A DNA stretch of 64,000 nt from positions 2,294,001 to 2,358,000 of the forward strand of contig JAXQJY010000028.1 of the NCBI GenBank assembly GCA_037042185.1, read 5' to 3'. The stretch comes from Sordariomycetes sp. S80-01Y (taxonomy: Eukaryota; Ascomycota; Sordariomycetes). The notes under the pieces were generated by a model that did not search any database, had not been told where the DNA came from, and worked only from the letters and a program-made list of their open reading frames with translations. Shown piece by piece: positions 1-11,188 of the stretch. The position numbers and the translations under genes are program-made. Each line of letters begins with the position of its first letter. Position 1 is the stretch's first letter.

Positions 1-205
1 ACTTGTGTGTACTTGTATCATCAGCGGCTTAGAAGGAAAGGCGCTATAGACTGAGGGGAGAATAATTATGATTCGCCTACAAGGCTGCCATGCTTCTATA
101 CCTCAGTGCCAACGCAACCTCGCCATGTGAAATGTGTCGCCACACAAAGTCTATCTCAATCATTAATTACAACGTGTAAGTGTATGTATATGTGTACAGC
201 AACGT

Positions 206-1969
206 TCAAGCGCCCTTCTCAGGCGGCCGGAGCAGCGGCCCGTCCTTGCAGTCGGCGCAGACGCGCACCCTGTGCCAGGCGCTCGTGCAGTTGCCCCTGA
301 GGTTCCACGTGGAGGCGTAGCTCTCGGGCTGGGTGTTGTACGCCTCGTCCGTGGCCTTTACGACGAGGCTCGTGCACCTCCCCCCGTCGTCGTCCCTGTC
401 GAAGGGCAGGGTCCCGCTGAAGCGCCAGCGCCTCCAGCTCCAGGCGCCGTGGTCGAGGCGTTGGCTTTGATCCTCGTTCTGGTCCTGGCCCTCGCGGTCG
501 GGGAGCAGCTTTGCCTGGCTCCAGCTGCGGCCGTCGTCGAGGCTGACGTCGACTCTGACGACGGCCCGGCCGCCGCCCGAGTAGGCGTAGCCGCCGAGCT
601 GGACGGGCCTGCCGCGGCTGCCGTCCTGCTTCTGCACGTCGACGCTCGTGATGGCGCTCTGGACGGGCATCTCCTGGATGGCCGGGGCGGCGTCCCAGTC
701 GACGTCGACCTCGTTGGGGCCGAAGCACTTGTAGTCGCGCCTCTGCCACTGGCTGGGGCACTCCTCGTCGCTGAGGGTGATCCTGCTGAGCCACTTGACG
801 CTGCGGGCGGCGACGGTGCCGGGCACGATGCTCCGCAGGGGGAAGCCGTGGTCGCGGGGCAGCGGGGCGCCGTTCATGGCCCACGCCAGCAGCACGTCGC
901 CGTGAGGGTCGGTGGCCTTGCGGACGGGAATGCTGGCGGCGTAGGCTTCCATGCCGGAGAAGTGGACGTGCCGGACGCCGTCGTCGGGCGACGACGACGA
1001 CGAGGAGGGACTGAAGCCCGCGTCGGAGAGGACGTCGGCGAGGGACACGCCCTGCCAGGTCGCGTTGGAGATGGCGCCGGAGCTCCAGGGCAGGCCGTTG
1101 GTCTTGCGGCCGGCGCCCTCGTTCATGTCGGCCCTGCGGTTCCCCGAGCACTGCAGCACCGCGGTCACGGTCCGCTGGGGGAACTTGGTCTTCAGCTCCG
1201 GGAGGGTGTACGACTTCTCGGTGCCGTCTGGGAGCTCGACGGTGAGGCAGTAGCTCTCCGGGTCGTCGACCTTGGGAACCCACATGTGGTTCCTCACGTA
1301 AAAGAGGTCGTTTGGCGTGAGGAAGCTCGCGTCGAGCGCATAGCCCGGCGTCTCTGCGTTTCTCGGTTTCTCGGTGCGGGTGATGAGCTCAGGGCTCCTG
1401 GTCGGGTCGTCGTCGAAGGGATCCTCGACCTCATCACCCACGGTCCCATCGTCGCAGAGGTCCTGGGCGTGCACGTAGCCGATCAGGTACGTGTCGAGGA
1501 TGTCGTAGACGTACTGGGTCTTGTGGATGGAGAAGATGTCCCAGTAGCGATCTATGCTGCCGCCGGCGGCGCGGAGGATGACGTCGCCTCCGGGGTGGGC
1601 GGGGATCCAATCCGTAATGTCGTAGACCTTGTCGCGGTGTATGACCCAGGGGTTGGGGTGCGAGGCATCGTGGGCGCGGATCTCGGAGAGGCGATAGCTG
1701 GGGAGGGAGGGAGGGGCGTCGAGGAGGGCGGGCTGTTGGCTAACGGAGAGGGAGTAGCCGACGATTAGAGAGGACAGGCCGAGAGTCGCGATGAGGAGGT
1801 TTGGTCTTGCGGTCTTTGGACAAGATCGCGAAGATTCGGCCTTTCGGGTGCGAAGGCTTGGTGTTCGCGTGAAGCAGCGGCATTGCTGTCGAGGGACGGA
1901 TGGCGGGGGTATCGAAGGTCGAGCGTGGAAGAGGCGCTGAGCGAGACGCATCGTCGGTCTTGGCGTCAT
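206..1969 (-). CDS. Sulfite oxidase (cytochrome b5 + molybdopterin), mitochondrial
   Basis: Single-exon gene of 587 aa. It should oxidise sulfite to sulfate, passing electrons through a haem b5 domain, in the mitochondrial intermembrane space (family knowledge). The first ~60 residues are basic and Ser/Arg-rich followed by a hydrophobic stretch, as expected of a presequence plus anchor. A cytochrome b5 domain follows (about 85-165) with the haem-ligand HPGG motif and a second His in SIHKTQ. The molybdopterin domain contains LQCSGNRR, whose Cys is the expected Mo ligand, and the C-terminal third matches the dimerisation domain. The open frame extends 12 codons upstream to a TTG, so I start at the first ATG (1969). 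The b5 domain separates it from plant-type sulfite oxidase, and the lack of a C-terminal FAD domain excludes nitrate reductase. A run of Ser codons sits mid-domain. Confidence 0.9.
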   Translation of the reverse strand: MTPRPTMRLAQRLFHARPSIPPPSVPRQQCRCFTRTPSLRTRKAESSRSCPKTARPNLLIATLGLSSLIVGYSLSVSQQPALLDAPPSLPSYRLSEIRAHDASHPNPWVIHRDKVYDITDWIPAHPGGDVILRAAGGSIDRYWDIFSIHKTQYVYDILDTYLIGYVHAQDLCDDGTVGDEVEDPFDDDPTRSPELITRTEKPRNAETPGYALDASFLTPNDLFYVRNHMWVPKVDDPESYCLTVELPDGTEKSYTLPELKTKFPQRTVTAVLQCSGNRRADMNEGAGRKTNGLPWSSGAISNATWQGVSLADVLSDAGFSPSSSSSSPDDGVRHVHFSGMEAYAASIPVRKATDPHGDVLLAWAMNGAPLPRDHGFPLRSIVPGTVAARSVKWLSRITLSDEECPSQWQRRDYKCFGPNEVDVDWDAAPAIQEMPVQSAITSVDVQKQDGSRGRPVQLGGYAYSGGGRAVVRVDVSLDDGRSWSQAKLLPDREGQDQNEDQSQRLDHGAWSWRRWRFSGTLPFDRDDDGGRCTSLVVKATDEAYNTQPESYASTWNLRGNCTSAWHRVRVCADCKDGPLLRPPEKGA

Positions 1970-3053
1970 GATGGCAACGGTGGATGATCGCGCGCAGTTG
2001 GACAAAGGAGAGGTGATCCAGCGAGGTCATAAAGACATGGCGCAGCGCGGTTCGAGACGCGGGACGTCTTGGTGATGGGTTGGGTGGGCTCGTTTGTTAT
2101 GCCGAGTCCGACAAGTCGTAGGATTCACGACGGGAAGCGCAGAGGGACCTAGATGCCACAGCTGAGCATCGCAGGGTTGGTAGAGAGAGCGACTCGATTT
2201 ATCTGCAGGGTGAGGCGGAAATGGGCGGTCAAGCAGGACAGCGGTTCGAGTCTTGAAGCTTCTAGATAAATGGGAGTCAAGGGCCAATTCAGTCCCTTCT
2301 GGGCCATGACGCGCCTATGCCCGATGGAAGCCGTCCCCGCTAATGTGTCAAGCCAGGGGCCTGATTGGTTGGCGGAACAGAGCTGCTGTAAAGGGGGGTG
2401 GGAGGACATGGGCTGTCGTGGTCCAGCTTCAGCCCCTTTAGGAGATTGAATCTGGGGAAGCAGCGTCGGTGCGCTGCCGATGGATTCGAGGCGGACTTTG
2501 TCGGATTGTCAGAGTTGGACGCCGTATGTAGGATACTGGTGGCTGTCGGGAGCAGTCCGATGCTGGGAGGCGCCTCTGTCGGTGACGATGCGACGACGAG
2601 CTCAGAGGAGCACGAAGGCTGAGGTGGATGAGGGCGGTCGGCAAGTGGGCGACTGGGGAGTCTTGAAGCAGTATCCTGTCGGAAGGGATAGTAGTCGAGA
2701 TTGCCTCATTTGGACTGTAGTCATCTTGCAAGGTGCTGTAGCTCTTGGCGGCCGTCTCTGTCTGGCTACACCAGGCTGCTACCCTATAGGAGTGCTACTC
2801 TTTGGCCATCAAAAAGCCAGCTTTGCTCAGCTGTTGCGAGCAAAGATGCCCGGTGCTTCAGTTACCATGTTAGGATCCGGATTGGCATGGCATCATCGGG
2901 AAGTCTAACTACTTACACTCATGCTCAAAGAGGCGTCGGTTGATGGTGGCCGCACCATTCACACACAACACTACACGACCCAAATCGACCATTGATCAAA
3001 ACCATGCGCTACGTGTTATTCATCCATAGATTCCTACAATTCGTTTCTCGTAT
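1970..3053. other. Intergenic: sulfite oxidase promoter side and F-box 3' side
   Basis: About 1.1 kb lies between the sulfite oxidase start and the F-box stop. Only short overlapping open frames in several phases occur, none with recognisable domains or splice-linked partners. It presumably holds the sulfite oxidase promoter. I see no RNA gene or repeat. Confidence 0.5.
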
Positions 3054-4931
3054 TCACAAAGTCGGGTTCAGGAAATCCTCAATGTCAACCCTCTCAAAGA
3101 AGCTGATGTGTCCGAAGCCAACCCAATACTGCGCCAACCTGTCCGGGCTCAACATCAACAGCTGACTCTCGATGAACTTGTCTGCGCACGTCTTGTTAGT
3201 GACCAGTACATCCACTACGTCGACAAGGAGAACTTACCCTCTACAAAGCCGGTGCCGGCGACGTGTCCCTTGGACCGCACAATCCTGGCACCGGTAAACG
3301 GCTCGTCCGTAGCGTGGCCGACAAAGCCATCCTCGCCCAGGTCGTCCGCAACAAAGGTGTATTCGCCGCGGGGCACGTTGGGATCGCCCGTGAGCTTGAT
3401 AGCCTCAAGTCGTCCGCGGTAGATGCGCGCTTCTAGCCTCCTCTTCTCCCACGTCTCGTCGCTCTCAATGTCGCCTCGGCTGAGCCCCAGCTCCTCGTCC
3501 GTGGCCGGAGGGTCGTCGGGCTGGTTGATGAGCAAGAATTCGCACCCGTGCCCGGAGTAGTCGCCGACCCAGATACCGCGCCAGGGCTTCGTGGGTGTCG
3601 GCGTGTAAAGCTCGGGATCGAGGGTAGAGTAGGTCATGACCGCCTCGCCAACGCGGATGCCGACGGCGCCCGCCGTGGAGCTCTGCGGTATCGGCATAAA
3701 GGCTGAGAGCTGTTGAAGGGGTAGTTGCTGGTCCGGGTCGTGGAGGCTGGGATGAGGTGCGCTGCCTGCCATCTGAATCCACCTGCGGATGCGGAAGGCT
3801 TGGTCCGACACCTCTGCTCGGCGACGGGGGCGATCTCCAGATTCGAGGCGATGGATATCGTGGTACGGATGGACGCCGCTGACGTGCTGGCGGGCGGGAA
3901 TCGCTGGGCTTGGCCAGACTTGGCCGTACGGGTACTCGGCGTCGAGATGGGTGTTGGCGTCTCCCTCGTCTAGAGGTTTGGCTAGCATGAAGTTGCTGAA
4001 CATGTTTTGTAACCGATCGTCGAGAACCATGGGGATCTCGTCTGCGAAGCGATTCGCTCCTGGTCGTTCCGAAAAACCCCCGTCGTTTTCCCTATCACCC
4101 ACCTTGAAAGACAGCACAGGCTTGTCGAGATGAAGTTTCACCTTGGGCTGGAAGCGGTGGATGACGACCGGGGGATTCGCCGGCCACTGCTCGTACGAGG
4201 TGCTGCTGCTGACGGCAAGCAGCTCGAAGCCCTCGATACATCCTCGACGGGGGTCGTAGCGGACCAAGATGAGTTTGCCAGTGAGATTACGATCCCCGAA
4301 CCAGATCTTGTACTTGGGCAGGAACCAGAAGCGGTCGTGCTCTCTGTAAAGCTCCGCAAATGTCTCGCAGGGTGCCGGCGTCTTGACCTCGACTCCGGGA
4401 ACGTTGGCCTGCACGATTGGTTGCCAGTGGATGTCGGAAAGCGCATGACGGTGAAGGTCGCGACATGTTGCAGCAGCTGCGGCGAGGTCGAAGGGAGAGA
4501 GGTAAGATAGCACAACATCAATCAGCTCAGCGGGCAGTGACAGGAGCCGAGATGATGTTGAGCTGGTTTCGGTGCCCTCACGCAGAGAGCGGTCGGCTGG
4601 TAAAAGGTTAGGCGCAAGTAAAGACGAGGTCGCCTGAGAAAGACTCACCACTCATCACATCGGCTCGGGGGTCTTCACGTGCAGCCGGACTCCTGGTGTA
4701 GAGCCGCGGAGTTTGACGAAAATTCTTGCCAGTCACGCCGTCGATGAAGTCAAGGCTCGCTTCATTCTCAGGATTCAAACCGCCATAGTTGTCGGGCGAA
4801 GTGGTCGCAAGTGTCGGTACCCAAGGAATGCCCGATGCAGAAGCGGATTGCGAAGAAGCAGCATCCGTAGAAGAGGAAGCGGGTGGAGGCCCGGGCATGG
4901 CTTTTGAATCAAACGGTTCTGACCCTCCCAT
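3054..4931 (-). CDS. FBXO31-like F-box protein
   Basis: Three-exon gene of 589 aa: exons 4931-4649, 4596-3238 and 3181-3054, introns of 52 and 56 nt with good donors (GTGAGT, GTAAGT) and a CTAAC branch site in each. A disordered Ser/Pro-rich N-terminus (~100 aa) precedes an F-box (LLSLPAELIDVVLSYL) that would bind Skp1 in an SCF ubiquitin ligase. The remainder resembles the substrate-recognition domain of FBXO31-type proteins, with a W-x-G-D-Y-S-G-H-G-C-E-F core and a last exon containing SQLLMLSPDRLAQYW. In animals FBXO31 binds cyclin D1 and other clients; the fungal client is unknown. Without the second intron the protein would lose its last ~40 conserved residues. The start is the ATG at 4931; the frame upstream of it begins only with TTG. 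Confidence 0.85.
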
Positions 4932-7900
4932 GGCTGCGGTGGCCAACAAAATCTGAGGTGAGGTGATGATGTGTCGTAATGGACCGGTGAGTGGATGGGC
5001 TGTGCAGATGACCCCAGACAGGCCGCCCGGACGGGAAAGACAAGGAATGCTTCGAGAAGTTTGCCCGGGTGAGGAAGAGTGGAACCGATCGATATTGAGG
5101 ATGGGACGCGCCTCTTGTATAGACAGTCTTGCACGGCAGTTGTGAAGGCTGAGGGGTGGTTGAAGGGGGTGATCGACAGTCGAGTGCTATGGCAGGTCTG
5201 CATGTGTTAGGGGCTACTCGGCCAATAGTAGGTCGGGTTGAGAAGCATTCAACAAGGTGTTGTGCGCGTGGATCAAGGCGTACCTGTCAACGAGGGAAGG
5301 GATATGTATGCATATGGATCGGACTATGCGAATGATTCGGTGAGTCGGCCTCGAGAGGGCGACGGGGCGGCATCAGATGTTGGGTTCACCGTTACACGGG
5401 GCGCCGTCTGCCTCCAAGCGCGGGTTACGGAGAACCGTGTCGATGGATGGAGCATGTGGACACGGCTCTTTTGTTGTGACCGAGGAGAGGACGAGTCGAT
5501 GGCGCCCCGTCGACCCACGATGGCCTCTCAGTCGGGTAGGTGAGGCGGTGGAACGGGGCGTGGGCGAGGGCGAATCTGGGGAGGCAGCAAGCGCGGATCC
5601 TGGGGCGTTGTTTATGCCAAGTGCACGCTCAATGATCCCGGGTGATGATATTATGAAAACAAGAGGTGCAAGATGAGGTTCGGATCGGAGAATGGTGAGG
5701 TCACTGGTCCCGTTGACGCAAAAGCGAGGTCGAGACTCCTGCATCGGACCTGCCCTGGCCGGGCCTGTCTCTTGCCGTCGTCTGGGCCCGTCTCCGGGGT
5801 CCTGGGCAAGTGCTCCCCTGTCATTTAGCGGGGTGGTTGCCCAAACAGTCAACGGGCACCTCTCGCTCTTTCCTCACCTTGATCACGAATTTGAATTTAG
5901 AGTCACGGGATAGGTCGAACTTGACTTCAAGTTCCGGCACAAGCCTCTTCCAAGTTGCTTGCCTTTCCTACCCCTTTTCTGTGCATCATCGCCCGCATCT
6001 TGAGCATCCCGCACGAGACACACGGCAGTCTGATACGGGCCGCACAGTCTCAGCGCTCATGCACAAGTCCACCACTCACGATGCGCGAACCGACGGCCTG
6101 GAACCCGCTCATTGTTGCGCCGCAGCTCCAGCGGTCGCTCAGAGCTCGGCGCCTCTCGGAGCCCCCAAACCAACAGCCCATCCTGGCGCCAATAGCGATG
6201 TAAATGGTCAACACCGCTGCGATAGACCCGGGCGAGCCTTGACTCGATATGAACAGCATATCAATGGCACCGGGATCCTCGACGGATTGGGCAGGACTTC
6301 GTCGACACCCGAACAGCCGGTCTCTTGGCATCTGGTCGCCAGCAGCAGCATTGAAGGACCTCACCGTCGTGACCGCAGGCCGACCTTGACCCGGCGCCGG
6401 GGCCGTCACGGGAATGTGAGGCCACTGCGCTTCCTATGCCTGCCAGATCAGGGTGATCGGAACATTAGATCTGCGGTGCATGCGAAGCGCCTCTGCTTTG
6501 AAGGCGTTTCATGTGTCTGTAACGCTTCGACGACGGCCGCCATCGGGCTCTGGGGAAGTCGACGACACCTGCGTCGCTGGCCAGCTTCCGGACGGGGGAT
6601 CCATGTCGGCAGCGGCCCATGATGCACAAGCACAGAACAGACTCAAGGCTTCTGCTTTGCGACTGGGTGGAATCTCTGCACAACGCCATAAATCAATACA
6701 ACCCCATGCTAAGAATAAGCTGAGCAGCTTCCCGTTCCAGCGGGATCGCGCACTAGCTCTATTTACTAGAGCACCGCACACGCAGCACCGACGGCACCAG
6801 GTGCATCCTGCCCACCTGCAGGGCCGCCCAGCAGCCTCTTCGGCAGCAGCTCCGAGACGCCCTGACTGCGGCTCTACCTCGCTTGGCTTTGCTTGGCTGC
6901 TTGACAAAAAGTCCCCTAGGTTCGCGCCGCCTCGATGCGTCGCTGGTTCTTTTGTCTGGGGCAGACGACCTGCCAACAGGTATGGAGCTACCAGGTCCCT
7001 CAGGCCGTTGACCTTTGTGATCATCAAACTCAACACCGGTCGGCCGCCAAAGAGTACCGTGGTCCCTTTGCCGTGGGGTAATGGATGCCAAGACCATGTT
7101 CAGCATGTGCACGGATCGACGCCCCTAGCTGGATGCTCCGCGCAAGACGCAACTACAACAATGAAGTTTTTAGGCTACGAAGGCTACCGCTCCGCCCAGG
7201 AGGTACTGAGGGCCGCCTAGTCTTTTCAGGATTGGGAGCGTAAGCCCGCCCGATGACGCTATGATTCTGCCGATCAAAACCACCATCGCGGGGTACGGAC
7301 TCGACGCTGCAGAGATAGATATGGCTCACAACCACGGCCACAGGCCTTCCTCGAAACATTGAAAGGCATCTTCCTTCAAGGATCGGTCATCAAATTTTCA
7401 CCACAAACCCTGGCAACGCAGGGACCTCTCGATGCGACTCTGCAAGTAGGAGAGCTCCACCGAAAAAGCTCTAGCATAGCAGAGCCTCAAGCTTCAACCT
7501 GCGGTAGCCGAGGCTTCAGTAGCGGCGGTGTCGAGTCCGCGCTGTGCTGGTGCAGTGAGAGCCCTGATAAGTAGACGAAGATTGCAAGATTCCTGAGGAG
7601 AGCTTCTCTGAGCATGTGAGTGCGCTCAGTCGAACGGAGAAGAACCATCGAGCCCGCAGATCCAGGAGGATCGTTGTTGCAAAATACGATCAGTCGAGGT
7701 CCGGCCTGCCTCAACAAGGAACCGACAAGATCACCCAAACGGACTAGCAATCCACCTGCCGACCGCGACCGGCATTTGTTGTCTCCGTCAAAGACCAGCC
7801 ACTCGAGTTCGCCGTTTGCCCTCCTACAACGCAGTGCCGACTGGCCTTCCTAGTTGGGATTAGACATAAGTGCAGAGTGTGACCCCCAGAGTCTGCGGTG

Positions 7901-8124
7901 CGTCCGAGGCACCCCGGCCGCACAACGCCAGTTAAACGCTGCTGCATATCAAAACATCGTCGCATAGACATCTGGAAGTCGGGAAAAAGCCACGGACACT
8001 CGGCCAGGTTCGGACTACCTTACGACGTGACGACACACAGGCATCCCCTGCCCTTGAAGCTACAAAACTCGGTGCATGGGACCCGCGCCGGAATCCGCAT
8101 CCGGCCCCACCGCTCGGCGTCAAT
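4932..8124. other. Gene-poor stretch, no supportable gene
   Basis: About 3.2 kb with many short overlapping open frames on both strands, the longest ~270 codons at 5810-6622 (+). They are low-complexity, Arg/Pro/Ser-rich and match no family I know. One 6050-6409 (-) frame has a single hydrophobic segment but lacks a conserved context. It may contain long 5' leaders of the F-box and cupin genes. Confidence 0.45.
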
Positions 8125-8672
8125 ATGGCTTCCTTCATACCGTTCCTTTCGGAACTTCTGCCCATGGTGATGCCCGCCTCGACGCACGTCGTCCGCGCCA
8201 AGGACATTGGGTCGAGTAACCCTACCGTCGAGGGGCCTGTCGTGCAGCGGCTAGCCGTGGTAGACCGGTGTGGCATGTGCGCGGCTGGTACGTTGCTAGC
8301 CGCCGTCGAGGAGCTATAGCTGACCAGGTAGTATTGACGGTACGAAGGCAGCAGAAATCGAGTGTTCGGCACAACAGCGAGCAAGGTATTTACTGACCAG
8401 CCGAAGCCCTTCTATTGCCATTGGGTTCTAATCGTGCCCTAGAAGCTATATTGTACCTTGCCTCTGGAAAAGGGGTGCTTCTTGTGAAGGAGGGCGTCGA
8501 AGATGATGTGGAAAGACACGAGCTCTCCGGCGGCGACTTTGTCGTAGTTCCACCTTGGACCGAGCACCAATTTCTCAATGAGACCGACGAGGACAGTGTC
8601 TGGTTGATCTTCCAGAATGGTGCGCGTCCGGTCGGTGCGGAGTTGGCTGGATGGGGCGGAGCAGAACGATGA
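8125..8672 (+). CDS. Small cupin-domain protein
   Basis: Two exons, 8125-8287 and 8401-8672, joined by a 113-nt intron (donor GTACGT, acceptor CTGACCAG); the phase is preserved (G|CC) and the product is 144 aa. The second exon holds a single cupin-2 beta-barrel: AILYLASGKGVLL, then GGDFVVVPPWTEHQFLN, ending in the family's usual GWGG. The intron removes an in-frame stop, so splicing is needed. Such small fungal cupins often lie beside catabolic or secondary-metabolite genes, but the substrate cannot be told from sequence. The first metal-binding motif (HxHxxE) is not visible, because the region that should carry it reads SNRALEAILY. It may therefore be a non-metal or degenerate cupin. Confidence 0.75.
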
Positions 8673-9670
8673 TGTCCGGCCAACCTTTGGGAAACAATAC
8701 ATGTGAGATCATGTGAACGCCCTAAAGTGAACCTTTTAAGCTAGGACAAATATCCGAAGCAAAGTCTCTAGGCTATTTCCCGTGCGTGGCTTCGATTGGA
8801 CAAACGCACGCTTGGCTCGCGCAGAGAGGTTGCTCTGCAGGAAGGTAACATTAAGCGGCCCAAGCAGGGCATACACCGCCCCGATCATCTCGGGAAATTT
8901 CTAGCATACGTATCGGTCCCATTTTCTAATCCCGGATTTACCTGCGGTCATCCGCAGTCGGCTCACGCGGAGTCAACGGAGTCTCTCTGCCGGTGATCAC
9001 TTTGCGCGCCAAGCCATAGGGCAACCGTGGATCATGGCCGTTGCTATCCTGCCGTTGCATAATTTACAATGCTCCGACATGGAATGGACTTCAGTGCTCA
9101 ATGCTCGCTTATACAGAGTAAATTTATTGAATTTCAGGAATGCCGACGTCAGCCAATCTGAGTTAGTCACCTATGTCCGGGCTGACGAGCTCCTGAAAGA
9201 CGCTTCTCAACACTCTCAAGTTTACGTGGGTTTCGAATCCCGTGCATGAGAACCTAGTTTGCATGCCATAAGTCACCGATAATCGTGGCTATCTAGTATC
9301 CTTTGCATTCTTCCATGTTTTTCTCGTGAGCTCCGGCCCATGGGGGTCTATGTGCACCCGCACTGCACATCTTCAGGGAAGCAAGACGCGGGAGTGGCAG
9401 TGCAGTTCAATTCAATGATCTCCACGCGCCGGGTTGAATAAGTACCCATGTTTGCTGGATCAAAGGGATATGAGTGTCCGCAAGAGGTTTGGTAAGAAGG
9501 CGGGATGTCAGATCTCGGGACTGTCACTGTGATCCCTATCGGCACAGACAGATGGACAAGAACAGCTCGAATCGGGGGCAAGATCCCTGGGCAATGCCAA
9601 ATCTATTCTTCGTTCTTTTGGAAAGCGCTGCTTATTCTACGCCGGGAAACACCTTTGGGCGAGGATCCTG
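8673..9670. other. Intergenic, nothing recognised
   Basis: About 1 kb between the cupin stop and the hydrolase stop, presumably 3' flanks of both genes. Short frames only. A GGTTTCGAATCCCG stretch near 9229 recalls a tRNA B box, but no acceptor stem or A box can be paired with it. Confidence 0.45.
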
Positions 9671-11188
9671 TCAAGCAGCAGCGTGCCTCTGCACCATGTC
9701 CACCACCTTCTGAAGCCCCTTGAGATCGTCAAACACCTGCGCGTGGTCCAGCTCCGGGAACAAGGCAACCTCAATATCGGCGTCACCATCACCCGTGCCC
9801 CCGACCCTCTTCTCCCCCGCACCCAGATACTTGGCCACGGCGGCGGTGTCGACGATCAGATCCCGACCCGACAGGCAGACGGCGACGCTCCTCGTGCCCT
9901 GCTTGGCGCCGTCCTTGACCACGTCCAGCAGCTCGTCCCTCCAGACGATGTTCTCCCGCCAGAAGAAGTGGCGGCCCAGGCAGTGCGCCACGCCCGGGTC
10001 GGTGCTGGCAAAGTACCATAGCTGCCACTCGTTGGCGGTGCTGGGCGCGCGGCGGGTGAAGTTGTAGGCGACGTTGGGCAGGTGCAGCATGACGGTGACG
10101 GGGTCGATGAGCACGACGGAGGCGATGCGGTGCTGCATGATGGGCGACCGGAGCATGTGCGTGCTGAGGACGGAGCCGTACGAGTGGGACACGAGCGTCA
10201 CCTCCCGCCACTGGTGGAAGTCGAGGATGCGCGCCATCTGCTCGACGAACTCGGTGCGTCCCGGCGGCGGCGTGGTCAGGCGGAAGGAAACCGGGAGGAG
10301 CTCGACGGCCATGATGCCGGTTCCCTTGCCGTTGCGGGTGCTCGCCTTGTGGACCTGGGCGAGGAAGCGCAGGTAGGACAGCAGGCCGATGCCGATGCCG
10401 TGGAAGAAGACGATGGGCTTGGTGTCGCTGCCGGCCTCGTGCGGCTTCATCCAGTAGCTCAGGTTCTGGACGGGCGACTGGAGGTTGGCGCTGATGGTCT
10501 GCGGGCGCGGAGGGAAGACGTCGTCGGAAGCCAGCGGCGACCGCGCGCGGTACTCGAAGCCGTACCAGCGCAGCAGCACCTGGTGTGTGAACTGGTCGAC
10601 GCAGAAGACGATGAGGTACCAGACCAGACCGCGGTACGTGGTGTCGATGTCGTCGATGGTCAGGCGAAGGCACTTTGCCGGCCCGCGGCCATTCTCGAGG
10701 GTGCGTCCCAGACGCTTCTCGATCTCGGTCACGTACTCGGCCACCTCGACCTCGGTGCCCGGGTGCTTGGACAGCCTGTCGCCCTCATCCTTGTCGAAGA
10801 GCGCCCAGAGCAGGAACTCCCTCAGATTGTCCCTCTTGATATCCGCAATGTCCGCACCGAGGAACCAGCCCTTCAGATACCCTTCAAGGCTCGGCACATT
10901 GTCCAGCACACGCTCGAACAGAGCACGTCGCTGCTCGCGCGTCTGCGGCGGCGGGTGCTTGGCCTTGAAGCGCAGACGCTGCTGGTAGGGCTTCCACAGG
11001 AAGAGGTAGTAGAGATCCTCAAGCAGCAGCAGCAGGCCCCAGATGCGCGAGGAGGGCCAGGACCAGGCGTCGCGGCCGTGGGTGACGAGGTTGTAGATAA
11101 GCGGGAGGGCGTACCAGACGGGGATGTAGCGGAAGAAGAGGATGCAGAGGCGGATGAGGACGTATTCGGGGAGCGAGGTGCCGAGCAT
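9671..11188 (-). CDS. Membrane-anchored alpha/beta hydrolase
   Basis: Single exon, 505 aa, ATG at 11188. The N-terminus has two hydrophobic segments (about 9-35 and 48-65), suggesting a membrane-anchored protein. The C-terminal half is an alpha/beta-hydrolase fold: oxyanion-hole motif FFHGIG (~261-266), nucleophile elbow VSHSYGS (Ser ~336), an Asp in SGRDLIVD and a His in PELDHAQVF. That gives a complete Ser-Asp-His triad, so the protein is probably an active lipase or esterase. This ~500-aa architecture is common in filamentous ascomycetes, but its substrate is not established. Its 5' end is separated by ~600 bp from the 3' end of the P450 gene on the same strand. Confidence 0.85.
   Translation of the reverse strand: MLGTSLPEYVLIRLCILFFRYIPVWYALPLIYNLVTHGRDAWSWPSSRIWGLLLLLEDLYYLFLWKPYQQRLRFKAKHPPPQTREQRRALFERVLDNVPSLEGYLKGWFLGADIADIKRDNLREFLLWALFDKDEGDRLSKHPGTEVEVAEYVTEIEKRLGRTLENGRGPAKCLRLTIDDIDTTYRGLVWYLIVFCVDQFTHQVLLRWYGFEYRARSPLASDDVFPPRPQTISANLQSPVQNLSYWMKPHEAGSDTKPIVFFHGIGIGLLSYLRFLAQVHKASTRNGKGTGIMAVELLPVSFRLTTPPPGRTEFVEQMARILDFHQWREVTLVSHSYGSVLSTHMLRSPIMQHRIASVVLIDPVTVMLHLPNVAYNFTRRAPSTANEWQLWYFASTDPGVAHCLGRHFFWRENIVWRDELLDVVKDGAKQGTRSVAVCLSGRDLIVDTAAVAKYLGAGEKRVGGTGDGDADIEVALFPELDHAQVFDDLKGLQKVVDMVQRHAAA

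Noticed and set aside
272-1768. A 498-codon plus-strand frame opposite sulfite oxidase
   Set aside because: Ala/Val/Gly-rich antisense shadow of a GC-rich gene with no family features; the minus-strand reading has intact domains.
5810-7220. Two long plus-strand frames of 270 and 255 codons
   Set aside because: Low-complexity, no homology recognised, overlapping frames on both strands equally open; not supportable as genes.
9225-9245. A tRNA suggested by a GGTTTCGAATCCCG stretch
   Set aside because: No matching acceptor stem or A box upstream, and the T-arm loop is one base off.
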